Below, one piece after another: positions 8,572 through 17,134 of a DNA stretch of 28,102 nt. Position 1 is the stretch's first letter; each line of letters starts with the position of its first letter. Source of the DNA: Candidatus Hodarchaeota archaeon (GTDB taxonomy: Archaea > Asgardarchaeota > Heimdallarchaeia > Hodarchaeales > YT1-039); the NCBI GenBank assembly GCA_016840025.1, contig JAEOTF010000446.1:1-28102 (forward strand), given 5' to 3'. The position numbers and the translations under genes are program-made. The notes below the pieces were generated by a model. The model searched no databases and had not been told where the DNA came from. It saw only the letters and a program-made list of their open reading frames with translations.

Positions 8572-9836
8572 ATTTTTTCAAAATAGTTAGCAACCCAAGG
8601 AAGGAAAGTATCATCTAAAATCTCTTCAATTTGTGCTTGCTTAGGGATTGCGTCCACATGTGACAGGTAGGATAAATAAATTGGTTTTTCATTAATCAGT
8701 GTGGTTGTAATAACATGATATAGCTTTTTTTTGCCGATTTGAATAGGAAACACGCTGGATCTTTCTTGCATCTCTGTAATTTTCAATAATGTCTTCGTAA
8801 AAAGGAAATCTAAGGGTTCATCCTTCAGGTAGTCGACGTTTTTTTCCTGAAAACGTGCTAATTCTAACCCATTATCCGAAACAAGTAGTAATAAATCCGA
8901 ATCCAAAGTTTTGGCGGCTTCTTGCGCACTACCCCGCAAAATATCCTGTACTGGTGAGACAAATTTCAAAGCATCCGAAATCGCCAAAAAAACACTCGAT
9001 TCACGTAATACACTTGTTTGAAATACCATTTCTGTTTTAAGAGAGGGGGTAGGTCTGTCTTTCCAAATGTCTCGCAGAATAAACCGTAATAAGGACGCTT
9101 GATCTTCCATAACTTTCCAATATTTTGAATCCTCAGGTAGTTTGTCGTCAATTTTATGGAATAGGACTGCAAAAGCCGGGTCTAATCCAAGCTTGTATAT
9201 CACTCTAGCTAGTCCTTCGAAATATTTATTAGCCTCCGAATAACGTTTCTCATCTAATATATCCTGTATAAAGATGACAAGGTTCGTTCCATCAAGATAG
9301 TCTTGAGGTGTCTTTAGATACCGTTGACGATAGGCTTCTTGTCCACCCATATCAAATAATATCATAGTTTGCCCCTGTAGAACCATTTCTTGACGTTTTA
9401 CTCCTTTGGTAGGCTTTAACTTCTGAATTTCTTTTAACCTAGTCTCTTTTGGTACTTTGTCTGTGATCCGTTTCATAGTAAGAATTACACTAGTTTTCCC
9501 TGCATTATCCAAACCAACAATCACAATTTTAGGTGTTGTAATCCTACCACTCGTAAGGCTTCTGAGAAGTTCCGTCATCCGTACCCATCGGTCTATCTTG
9601 TTTTCTGATATATTTGTCTTAGTTGCAATTTCTGTGACAGATGATTCACAATTAAAAAGGTCTTGAATCGTCTGTATTCCCATGCTTTCTTTGAGGCCTA
9701 CCTCTTCTTTTTCATTCATCCCTTTAAGAGCGTTAAGCGGCAATTTTAAGATTTTTTCAGGAGTAGGTTTCTCCTCATCAATATCAAAATGGATAAGAGA
9801 CAGTATCTTCAAGAGATGAACTTGTGTTAACAGCAA
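8568..9836 (-). CDS. Rag/Arf-like small GTPase with N-terminal helix-hairpin-like domain and C-terminal roadblock/longin-like region
   Basis: A 422-residue protein. Residues 25-92 resemble a helical HhH/DUF4332-like region (LNALKGMNEKEEVGLKE, GIQTIQDLF, TNISENKIDRW). The GTPase domain starts near 102: G1 GLDNAGKTS at 108-116, G2 candidate PTKG at 142-145, G3 DMGGQE at 162-167, and G4 HKID at 227-230. HKxD is typical of Rag/Gtr GTPases rather than the NKxD of Ras or Arf, while the G1 is Arf-like. Residues 310-422 alternate strands and helices (SDLLLLVSDNGLELARF, FPIQIGKKKLYHVITTTL) in a roadblock/longin-like pattern, as in Rag proteins. The start is TTG at 9836, supported by a strong ribosome binding site. 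It lies 32 bases after the hydrogenase maturation protease, so it is probably cotranscribed. Function inferred only: a switch protein. Confidence 0.8.
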   Translation of the reverse strand: MLLTQVHLLKILSLIHFDIDEEKPTPEKILKLPLNALKGMNEKEEVGLKESMGIQTIQDLFNCESSVTEIATKTNISENKIDRWVRMTELLRSLTSGRITTPKIVIVGLDNAGKTSVILTMKRITDKVPKETRLKEIQKLKPTKGVKRQEMVLQGQTMILFDMGGQEAYRQRYLKTPQDYLDGTNLVIFIQDILDEKRYSEANKYFEGLARVIYKLGLDPAFAVLFHKIDDKLPEDSKYWKVMEDQASLLRFILRDIWKDRPTPSLKTEMVFQTSVLRESSVFLAISDALKFVSPVQDILRGSAQEAAKTLDSDLLLLVSDNGLELARFQEKNVDYLKDEPLDFLFTKTLLKITEMQERSSVFPIQIGKKKLYHVITTTLINEKPIYLSYLSHVDAIPKQAQIEEILDDTFLPWVANYFEKM

Positions 9837-9843
9837 GAATATT

Positions 9844-9851
9844 CTCCACCT
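9844..9851 (-). promoter_or_regulatory. strong Shine-Dalgarno deciding a TTG start
   Basis: Minus strand AGGTGGAG, seven bases before TTG at 9836. No ATG occurs in the GTPase frame until residue 40, inside the N-terminal domain, so this site fixes the TTG start. Confidence 0.7.
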
Positions 9852-9868
9852 GATTCTTTATTAAAACA

Positions 9869-10357
9869 TTAGTCTATTTCTTCTAGAATTTTAGAGATCT
9901 CTTTTTCGACTAGGCTTATTAAATGAGGAATTTTAACTGCTGCTTCCTCAGAAATTGTTTCTGAAAAATCTTCTACAGGATTAATTTCTCCTATAAACAT
10001 AATGATTTTTTCAGGCATTCTTTCTGGGAACAATTTATTCCCTAGGTTAATCGCTGTAGCAAAGTTAAGATGATGCGGTGATGAAAAACTAATAGTATTT
10101 TCCAGATCCTCAATATTTAAACGTCTAATCGTCTTTTCTTTTCGGTCAGTAATCCAGGAATCAACAACAATAACTACTTTATAATCTAAAAATTCTTCCA
10201 CAAAGTCTAATCCTGCAATAGCTGCTGTCATAAACTTAATATTCTCTGTATGTTTTTTCCTCTGTTTTAATTGATTAACGACTTCGATGCCCAGCATATC
10301 GTCTCCAAGAATTTCATTGCCGAGACCTAAGACGAGGATTTTCGTATTATGTGTCAT
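9869..10357 (-). CDS. [NiFe] hydrogenase maturation endopeptidase (HyaD/HycI/FrcD family)
   Basis: Removes the C-terminal peptide of the hydrogenase large subunit after nickel insertion. 162 residues, normal family length. N-terminal LVLGLGNEILGDDMLGIEV is the family signature. Probable nickel-sensing ligands are D19 (GDD), D66 (VVDSW) and a His in SPHHLN (95/96). Start ATG at 10357 with AAAGGT upstream. The gene is last of the redox operon apart from the GTPase, about 50 bases after etfD. The target is probably the MvhA-like protein encoded at 14251-15726, which keeps a 31-residue tail after its last metal ligand. Confidence 0.93.
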   Translation of the reverse strand: MTHNTKILVLGLGNEILGDDMLGIEVVNQLKQRKKHTENIKFMTAAIAGLDFVEEFLDYKVVIVVDSWITDRKEKTIRRLNIEDLENTISFSSPHHLNFATAINLGNKLFPERMPEKIIMFIGEINPVEDFSETISEEAAVKIPHLISLVEKEISKILEEID

Positions 10358-10406
10358 AAAATGTCTTACCTTTCAAAAAAGGGCTGGCTGAAACGAGTTA
10401 TTTCGA

Positions 10407-12428
10407 TTATTCCGCTGGTTGTTTCAATCTTTCGGCTATAACTTCAACTAAGTCTTTAACTTCAATTTCTGATTGTGTAGATTTCGCTGCGTCTGTGAAC
10501 ATTGATGTACAGAATGGACAAGCTGTTACTAAGACCTTGGACTTTGTAGAGACAGCTTCTTTTACACGGATCTCGGATGGTCGCGCCCCTACTTTTGACT
10601 CTTGAAACATTCCTCCTCCACCACCTCCACAACAAAAGCTATTACTCTTAGTATTTGGCATTTCAACAAGTTTAATACCTGGAATTGCTTCTAAAACCTG
10701 CCGTGCAGTTTCATAATCTTCGTTATATCTTCCAAGATAACACGGATCATGGAAAGTCACTTGAATTTCTTCTTTTCCATTGAATTCAAGTTTTCCTGCC
10801 GCTAATGCATCTGCTAGGACTTTAGTGTAATGAATTATCTCAACATCAGTGTCTAGGTCAGAATATTCATTCAAAAACGTATTATAGCTGTGTGGGGAAA
10901 ACGTAATGATTTTTTTGACACCTGCTTTGTTCATAGCCTTCGTATTATCTGCCATCAATTTTTCAAAGAGGGATATTTCTCCTAGTCGACGAGCTGTATC
11001 TCCATCGTGCTTTTCCTTCTTTCCAAGAATTCCAAAATCTATTTTTAATGCTCTAAGGACATTAACCAATTCTCTAGCTGCCTTCTGATTACGAGGGTCA
11101 TAACAACCAGTGCATCCTACATATAATAGAGTCTTAGATTCCGTCTCCTTTAGCAGAGGGATTTGGAGATCTTCCGCCCACGCAAACCTTAATTTCTTAG
11201 GTTGACCAAATAGATTGCCATTTTTGAAAAGACTCTTCATTGTGTCGATAAGTGTCTCTGGGACGTTGCTTCCTTCTTCTACAAGGTGTGCCCGCATGCC
11301 TGCAACTATATCCATGTGTTGAACCATTGTTGGACATTCTTCTTCACATGCGCGGCATGTTGTGCATGCCCATAATGTTTCTGATGCAATCCCTGGATTA
11401 GTGCTATGTAGATCCATTTTTTCGTGTTTTATGCGGAAAAGGTTTTTGTATACCATTCTATTGAGGTCACGGACTACAAGCATAGGAGAAAGTGGTTCAC
11501 CACTTTCATGAGCGGGACAGGCATTGTTGCATCTATGACATTCTACACAGGCAGATAACTGGATTAACTGCTCAAAAGTAAGGTCTGTATTGTAATGGAT
11601 TCCTCCTTCAGAGTATTTCAAGAGACCTTTAGGACGCTTAGGGTCTAAAAGGAGTATACTTCCAATACTCCCGAACATATGGAATAATTTTGAGTAAGGA
11701 AGATAAGCTAATACCACATATGCAACAAAAATATGTAAAACCCATGCTACTAAGTGAATTTGTTCTAGTAACTCTGAATCGATACCTTCAAAAATTGCGG
11801 CTAACGGGGTACCAATAATAGACCAGTCCTCATAGGCGGGATTAGTAGCGGCAATCCGAACAATTTCAATTAAGAAGCCAGATAGACCTAAGAAAAGCAA
11901 ACCAACTAAAATGACTCCATCCATAAGGTCTTCATGTTCGAATGAACCACGCCATAAAACATAACGTCGAAAAATCGCCATTACAGTCCCAATCACCAGT
12001 AATAGCCCTGAAATATCTGTAAAGAAAACAAAGATATCATAAAGCTCATCATAGATGAAAGGATAGATATCTCCATGAATGGCATGTAGGGTGGTACCGA
12101 TTCCTAGCCCTATTATCCCCAGTAGAATCAACCAATGCATGAGAAGTGAGTAAGCTCCCTTTCTGCTGATCCTAGATCCTAACAACAGTTTAATCTCTTT
12201 CGGTCGAAACATATTTCTAAGTGCTCGTTTTATCATTCCAAAAAAGGAAAGTTCTCTTTTTCCACTGAACCATACTCTCAATAGTTGAATAGTTCCAAAT
12301 ATTACAATTAACGCTGTAATCGCAGCACCTAGGTACATTAACAGTTCAATTTCATGGGGGACATTGTAAAAGAGTTCTCTAGCTTCGCCATTATTATTCG
12401 TAGTAGAGTAAAGATGAGTGGGACTCAT
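10407..12428 (-). CDS. etfD: membrane EtfD-like protein: cytochrome b (NarI-like) + 2[4Fe-4S] + CCG domains
   Basis: Predicted ETF-oxidising membrane protein that passes electrons to a quinone-type carrier. The ATG at 12428 gives 673 residues; GTG at 12437 is possible. The N-terminal 250 residues hold about five membrane helices with heme-ligand candidates H98, H115, H225 and H232. Next comes a ferredoxin-like region: C294/297/300/304 and C355/358/361/365. The C-terminal half is HdrD/GlpC-like with two CCG repeats. The second is complete (C563, C599-C600, C637, C640). The first is broken: the usual CC is H474-D475 and the CxxC is SPHS (511-514). Six to 15 bases separate it from etfA. Family knowledge: EtfD/EMO proteins link acyl-CoA dehydrogenase-derived electrons to the membrane. 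The alternative, a heterodisulfide reductase HdrDE fusion, is less likely beside etfBA. Confidence 0.88.
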   Translation of the reverse strand: MSPTHLYSTTNNNGEARELFYNVPHEIELLMYLGAAITALIVIFGTIQLLRVWFSGKRELSFFGMIKRALRNMFRPKEIKLLLGSRISRKGAYSLLMHWLILLGIIGLGIGTTLHAIHGDIYPFIYDELYDIFVFFTDISGLLLVIGTVMAIFRRYVLWRGSFEHEDLMDGVILVGLLFLGLSGFLIEIVRIAATNPAYEDWSIIGTPLAAIFEGIDSELLEQIHLVAWVLHIFVAYVVLAYLPYSKLFHMFGSIGSILLLDPKRPKGLLKYSEGGIHYNTDLTFEQLIQLSACVECHRCNNACPAHESGEPLSPMLVVRDLNRMVYKNLFRIKHEKMDLHSTNPGIASETLWACTTCRACEEECPTMVQHMDIVAGMRAHLVEEGSNVPETLIDTMKSLFKNGNLFGQPKKLRFAWAEDLQIPLLKETESKTLLYVGCTGCYDPRNQKAARELVNVLRALKIDFGILGKKEKHDGDTARRLGEISLFEKLMADNTKAMNKAGVKKIITFSPHSYNTFLNEYSDLDTDVEIIHYTKVLADALAAGKLEFNGKEEIQVTFHDPCYLGRYNEDYETARQVLEAIPGIKLVEMPNTKSNSFCCGGGGGGMFQESKVGARPSEIRVKEAVSTKSKVLVTACPFCTSMFTDAAKSTQSEIEVKDLVEVIAERLKQPAE

Positions 12429-12443
12429 TATGTTCACAAAACC

Positions 12444-13412
12444 CTATAGACGCTTTAGAAATTCGGGGATAACTTCTACTAAATCACCCACAATTCCATA
12501 GTGCGCTACTTTCCAGATCGGCGCCTCCTCGTCCGTATTAATGGCAATAATAGTTTTAGAGTTCTTCATACCAAAGACATGTTGTATTGCACCAGAAATT
12601 CCTGCACTGATGAATAAATCAGGAGTTACAATCTTACCTGTTTGACCGATTTCATGGTCGTACGGAACCATCTCTAGGTCAATTGCTAGTCGTGTAGCCC
12701 CGACTTCAGCTATAGGAGAACCACCTAATTTATCACGAAGCTGCCAGATTAAGTCATAATTTTCCTTAGTACCGACGCCCAAGCCTCCCGCAACAATGAT
12801 TTTTGCTTTTGAGATATCAACAGTGGCTTCTACAAAGGTCTCATCTATAAATTCCTCTCGGTCGTCGGTCATATCGGACACAGTCATTTTCTCAATGGCG
12901 GCGGAATGGGACGAATCAGGTTCCGCAGCAGCAATGCTTCCACGTAAAAGAGTCGCTATTGTGACAGCACGCGTTGGAATTATCTCATTAAATATCATAT
13001 CCTCATAAGTTGGGATTAGTACTTTGAAGGATCCATTATTTGATTCAAATTTTGTACAACCGCTTAAAATACTTGCTTTAGTCCGAATAGCCACTCGAGG
13101 AAGAATTTCTGACATGGTAAGAGTAGCACATGAAAGAACAAGCTTAGGATTGACCTGATTAACTACTGTACTGAGTGCGGTCGTATAAGAAAGCACATTC
13201 ACATCGCCTAGTAAAGGATCATCAACCACATATACTTTATTTGGACCATATTGCCCTACTGTATTCGCAAGATTTTCTAAGTCTCTCCCTAGGATAACTG
13301 CATTGAATTCCCATTGAAGATCGCTAGCGAGGGCTTTAGCAACTGCAAATGCTTCTTTAGTACCATCTAAAAGTTCATCTTTTCTGTATTCAACAATTAC
13401 TAGGATACTCAT
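12444..13412 (-). CDS. etfA: electron transfer flavoprotein alpha subunit
   Basis: Binds FAD and, with EtfB, carries electrons between dehydrogenases and the EtfD-like protein. 322 residues. The C-terminal FAD domain is canonical: GQTGKIVTPDLFISAGISGA at 256-275, then IQHVFGM, TIIAINTDEEAPIW near 287-300 and AHYGIVGDLVEVIP. The Arg contacting the flavin (R241 in GATRLAID) is present at the normal spacing before GQTGK. The upstream GGRG motif reads GGLGVG (209-214), a small departure. ATG at 13412 overlaps the etfB stop by four bases, with GGAGGAG upstream, indicating coupled translation. The N-terminal domain is degenerate, as usual. Confidence 0.95.
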   Translation of the reverse strand: MSILVIVEYRKDELLDGTKEAFAVAKALASDLQWEFNAVILGRDLENLANTVGQYGPNKVYVVDDPLLGDVNVLSYTTALSTVVNQVNPKLVLSCATLTMSEILPRVAIRTKASILSGCTKFESNNGSFKVLIPTYEDMIFNEIIPTRAVTIATLLRGSIAAAEPDSSHSAAIEKMTVSDMTDDREEFIDETFVEATVDISKAKIIVAGGLGVGTKENYDLIWQLRDKLGGSPIAEVGATRLAIDLEMVPYDHEIGQTGKIVTPDLFISAGISGAIQHVFGMKNSKTIIAINTDEEAPIWKVAHYGIVGDLVEVIPEFLKRL

Positions 13413-14191
13413 TTGCCAATCTCCTCCAGGTTTATGCCATCCTGCTTTAATCGTTCGAACAATTCCTCAACAGCCCCTGTTCCTTCAAATATTACACATT
13501 CGGGTCGTTCTGGGGGTGCACTTGTCTCTAAAACCTTGATAGTGGACTCAAGATCATCGACATCAATATCGTCTAATTCCATGCTAGGGACGGGGTTTTT
13601 CCGTGCCTTCATGATTCGACCAACACTAATATAACGGGGCTTATTAGCAGTGTTAGCAACAGAAAGAACTGCTGGTAAGGATAATCGGACTGATCGATAT
13701 CCTCCTTCAATTGTTTTATCTATTTTAACTCGATTCTCCTCAAATTCAAACTTTTCCGCATAGCTAGCATGAGGTAATTCTAGGAACTCTGCAAGCATTG
13801 CAGGAACTGCTCCAGAACCTAAGTCAAATGACGTCATTCCACAAAAAATAAGGTCAGGGATTCCTTTTTCTTTAATTGCCGCACTTAATATCTCCGCAAT
13901 TATAATTTCATCCCTAGTTTCCAAGTCCTCAGTTTTTATTAGGAGTGTTTCATCGGCACCCATTGCCATAGCTTCTTGGAGGACATGTGTGGCTTCTTCA
14001 CATGTAACACTAATTGCAGTTATGTGTTCAACCTGACTAGCTTCTTTTAGAGCGATTGCAGCTTCGAGTGCATGATAATCATATTGATTTATCACTATTT
14101 CATCATCATCGAATTCTGATAGCTCTAATTCATCGGGTTCAATATCTGCATTTCGATCAAGTACCGGTTTAATTAAAACAAAGATTTTCAT
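13409..14191 (-). CDS. etfB: electron transfer flavoprotein beta subunit
   Basis: Partner of EtfA; it holds AMP or a second FAD, depending on subtype. 260 residues from ATG 14191. The sequence starts KIFVLIKPVLD, as in the family, then INQYDYHALEAAIALKE, AMAMGADETLLI, IFCGMTSFDLGSGAVPAMLAE and GRIMKARKNPVP. An ATG at 14206 would add five residues, but GAGGTG at 14199-14204, seven bases before 14191, decides for the shorter form. It follows mvhA by 59 bases, so it may share the hydrogenase transcript or have a weak own promoter. Whether this ETF bifurcates cannot be told from motifs by eye. Confidence 0.93.
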   Translation of the reverse strand: MKIFVLIKPVLDRNADIEPDELELSEFDDDEIVINQYDYHALEAAIALKEASQVEHITAISVTCEEATHVLQEAMAMGADETLLIKTEDLETRDEIIIAEILSAAIKEKGIPDLIFCGMTSFDLGSGAVPAMLAEFLELPHASYAEKFEFEENRVKIDKTIEGGYRSVRLSLPAVLSVANTANKPRYISVGRIMKARKNPVPSMELDDIDVDDLESTIKVLETSAPPERPECVIFEGTGAVEELFERLKQDGINLEEIGK

Positions 14192-14250
14192 ACCTTTCCA
14201 CCTCATTTACTCAATGAAATAGGAAAAAAAAGGGTCAAACTATATTACAT

Positions 14251-15726
14251 TTATTTTCGTCTTTGTATATATTGACTACCTCGCCATACTTCTTTACCTT
14301 GGGAGTCCTTTACTATGACTTCCAATGGCATCTGACCTGGTAGTGAGTGAGTTGCACAGGCAAAACAGGGGTCATAGGCACGAAATGCCATTTCTACCAT
14401 GTTGAGCATGCCTTGGTCAACTTCAGGACCTTTCACTACTTTTTCAGCGGCTTTCTTAATAGATAAGCATATTGCAGCATGATTATGAACAGTCGCTACA
14501 ATAAGGTTTACCCCATTCTTTTTAAGCACACCTCGTTCGTCTGTTTTGTAATGATGGATTAGTGTTCCTCGTGGAGCTTCAACAATACCTACTCCTTCAT
14601 CTGGGGTGTCTAACTTAGCACGGAGATTCTGACTCATGATGTCGGGATCATTGATAAGTTCTAATGCTCTTTCTGCTGCGTTCATCTGCTCAATAACCCG
14701 TGCCCAGTGCATTGCAAGAGTGTGATGAGCAGGTTTGCCTAAAGTCTCCATCATAGCCTTATATTCTTCATTAGCAACGGGTGTTGACATTCCATCAGCG
14801 ACATTCAGACGCCCCAACGGTGCAACCCGATATACTCCTGAGTCTGCTCCATCTTTAAGACCGTTCCAACCTTTTTCCTTAAGGTAGGTGAACTTTAGAT
14901 AACTCATTTCAGAAGGGATTTCTACAATGTGATCTAAGTAATCTTCTTGGGGGAACTTAGTGATCTCATTACCTTCTACATCTACTACACGAACCATGCC
15001 GCGATAGAAGTTTGGATGATTATTTTCGTCAACTAGTCCCATATAATGCGTTTTATGGTAATAAGCATCCCCTAAAATGATATTTTTATAGGTTTCATTG
15101 GCAAGGACGATGTCGTGGAAGATCTTGAGTGTAAATTTACTGAAATCAACAAGAACTTCTGCCATCTTTTTGATTTCTTCTCGTTCTTCCTCTTTCAAGG
15201 ATCGTGCCCAACCGCCAGGAATACCTGCAGCGGGGGCCCTTCCTGATCCTGCTAAAATCCCTTGAATCTTTTGTGCATATGATCGAGCAGTAATTACCTG
15301 TTTTCCGATATCAAGTCCAACTTTTTCTACTACTCCAAGTATATTACGTTTTGCAGGAGGAGCATCAGGTCCAACTACAAAATCAGGACCCGCAAGGGCA
15401 TAAAAATGAGCTATGTGTGAGTGTAACATATGTCCGCAATAGAAAAGTTCTCTAATCTTGTGGGCTGCTAGCGGTGGATCCGCATTGAAGACTCCATCCA
15501 TTGCTTTTGTTGAGGCTAAATGATGTGCTGAGGGGCATACTCCGCAAATTTTCATGGTAATCCTAGGCATATCTTCTACAGGTCGCCCCTCGCAAAATCG
15601 TTCAAATCCTCGCAATTCTGGAACTTGGAAGTAAGTGTTTGCAACCTGTCCATCATCATTTAGAAAGATGGTAATTTTTCCATGACCTTCTAAACGTGTA
15701 ATAGGATCTATTTCAATTTTCTTCAT
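14251..15726 (-). CDS. mvhA: [NiFe] hydrogenase large subunit, group 3c (MvhA-like)
   Basis: Catalytic subunit for reversible H2 oxidation, cytoplasmic. 491 residues. Signatures: DPITRLEGHGKI at 7-18, KICGVCPSAHHLAS with nickel ligands C61 and C64, and DPCFACATH with C454, C457 and H460. A 31-residue tail after H460 should be removed by the maturation protease encoded downstream. Length and partner genes (mvhG, mvhD, hdr) point to group 3c; a formal classification needs a tree. ATG 15726 with AAGGTAG upstream, six bases after mvhG. No hyp maturation genes occur in the window, so they must lie elsewhere. Confidence 0.93.
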   Translation of the reverse strand: MKKIEIDPITRLEGHGKITIFLNDDGQVANTYFQVPELRGFERFCEGRPVEDMPRITMKICGVCPSAHHLASTKAMDGVFNADPPLAAHKIRELFYCGHMLHSHIAHFYALAGPDFVVGPDAPPAKRNILGVVEKVGLDIGKQVITARSYAQKIQGILAGSGRAPAAGIPGGWARSLKEEEREEIKKMAEVLVDFSKFTLKIFHDIVLANETYKNIILGDAYYHKTHYMGLVDENNHPNFYRGMVRVVDVEGNEITKFPQEDYLDHIVEIPSEMSYLKFTYLKEKGWNGLKDGADSGVYRVAPLGRLNVADGMSTPVANEEYKAMMETLGKPAHHTLAMHWARVIEQMNAAERALELINDPDIMSQNLRAKLDTPDEGVGIVEAPRGTLIHHYKTDERGVLKKNGVNLIVATVHNHAAICLSIKKAAEKVVKGPEVDQGMLNMVEMAFRAYDPCFACATHSLPGQMPLEVIVKDSQGKEVWRGSQYIQRRK

Positions 15727-15732
15727 TTCTAT

Positions 15733-16692
15733 CTACCTTTTATGCTTTAAAATTGAACTCCCTAAACTAAATTGGTAAAAAACACCACCAAGATCAGGTA
15801 GTTGACTCATAATCTTTTCAAACTCTTCAGGGTCTTCAGTATCAACAATTGATCCTAATACTGATATCATTTTTGCACCTTGGTCACGAACATCTGGAGG
15901 AGGACCAGAACAACCTCTACAAGGCATATTTGCATCAAGGCATGCTGCTTGGCATACAGCAACTGTTGCTGGACCACAACATAAAACTCCTTGTTCAAGG
16001 AAGCAACGATTAGGATCGAGATCTGTGACTTCCCAAATTCGTTTGAATTCATGGATTTTCTTCTCCTCTGTTCGTTCTCGTGGACATTTTTCGCATACTG
16101 TAGTACCATCAGTAATCATAGTTCCTTTCGGAGGAAGATTTCCTGATTTAATAGCTCCAACAGCTGTCATAATCAGGTCTGGGTGGGGAGGACACCCTGG
16201 AAGGTAATAATCCACATCTACTACATGATCTAAAGGAAGAACTTGGTCATATATCTCTGGAAGAGTCACTTCTCCTTCTGGTACCTTAACTTTTCGTTGA
16301 GGGATGATCTTGTCAGGATTAGGGGTACTAACTGATGATATATACGCACGATCGAAGACCTCTTCACTATTAGCGAAGTTAGCTAAGGATGGCGCTCCGC
16401 CATGACATGCGCAGGTTCCAAAAGCGATCATAACCTTGGATTTTGCTCTTAAGAGTTTCGCAACGTGTGCTAGTTCTGAATTTCGACATGATCCATTGTA
16501 TAAACAAACATCTATTGTTTTGTCAGGCAGTGCCTCTATGTCAGAAAATTTTCCATCTACAGCGACAGGCCACAATAGAATGTCAGCTAGTGCTGCAATT
16601 TCAAGAATACCTGCATCTGTATCTAGTACCGCGATTTCACAGCCACCGCAGGAGCCTCCCCAAAATAGTGCAAATTTTAACTTTTCACTCAT
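15733..16692 (-). CDS. mvhG: [NiFe] hydrogenase small subunit (MvhG-like)
   Basis: Carries the FeS relay from the NiFe site toward MvhD/HdrA. 319 residues from ATG 16692. Motifs: FWGGSCGGCE at 10-19 (proximal cluster C15, C18), GTCACHGGAPSL, YLPGCPPHPD, and a Cys-rich C-terminal part (CEKCPRERTEE, CFLEQGVLCCGPA, CQAACLDANMPCRGCSGPPP) for further clusters. There is no Tat signal, so it is cytoplasmic. An ATG at 16722 would add ten residues, but GAGGTG at 16702-16707 with a nine-base spacer favours 16692. It overlaps the end of mvhD by eight bases. Confidence 0.92.
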   Translation of the reverse strand: MSEKLKFALFWGGSCGGCEIAVLDTDAGILEIAALADILLWPVAVDGKFSDIEALPDKTIDVCLYNGSCRNSELAHVAKLLRAKSKVMIAFGTCACHGGAPSLANFANSEEVFDRAYISSVSTPNPDKIIPQRKVKVPEGEVTLPEIYDQVLPLDHVVDVDYYLPGCPPHPDLIMTAVGAIKSGNLPPKGTMITDGTTVCEKCPRERTEEKKIHEFKRIWEVTDLDPNRCFLEQGVLCCGPATVAVCQAACLDANMPCRGCSGPPPDVRDQGAKMISVLGSIVDTEDPEEFEKIMSQLPDLGGVFYQFSLGSSILKHKR

Positions 16693-17134
16693 TAGCCCAA
16701 TCACCTCTCTTTTTGTATCCATTCCATTGTAATGGTCCCAAAGCCTTGACTTGATCTGTAAAATCGGTAACTACATTAGCAAATTTTTTAGCTTCACCTG
16801 CAGAAATCAATTCTATCCTTAGACGCTCCGATTCGATTCCGAAGTCCTTTAAAGTAGCTTTCATTAGTGCCATTCGTTTTGCTGCATTATAATTCCCCTC
16901 TTGATAGTGACAATCCCCAAAATGGCACCCACCAACGAGTACACCATCTGCTCCTTCTTCGAATGCAGTTAATACAAAAGTTGGGTCAATACGCCCTGTA
17001 CACGGCACTCGAATTGCTGTTACAGTTTGAGGCATTTTCAATCGGCTAACGCCTGCTAAGTCTGCTCCAGCGAGGGTACACCACTTACAGAATAGTCCTA
17101 CAATTGTAGGTTGAAAATCAGTTTCTGAGCTCAT
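16685..17134 (-). CDS. mvhD: MvhD-type [2Fe-2S] subunit linking hydrogenase to HdrA
   Basis: Small electron-transfer subunit that in methanogen Mvh-Hdr complexes bridges the hydrogenase and HdrA. 149 residues. Conserved cysteines: FCKWC (C16, C19), PCTGRIDP (C45) and GGCHFGDCHYQEGN (C70, C75). ATG 17134 overlaps the upstream stop (ATGA) and is preceded by a perfect AGGAGGTG at 17140-17147, the strongest ribosome binding site I see here. Its presence between the HdrA C-half fusion and mvhG supports a physical hydrogenase-HdrA junction. Confidence 0.93.
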   Translation of the reverse strand: MSSETDFQPTIVGLFCKWCTLAGADLAGVSRLKMPQTVTAIRVPCTGRIDPTFVLTAFEEGADGVLVGGCHFGDCHYQEGNYNAAKRMALMKATLKDFGIESERLRIELISAGEAKKFANVVTDFTDQVKALGPLQWNGYKKRGDWANE

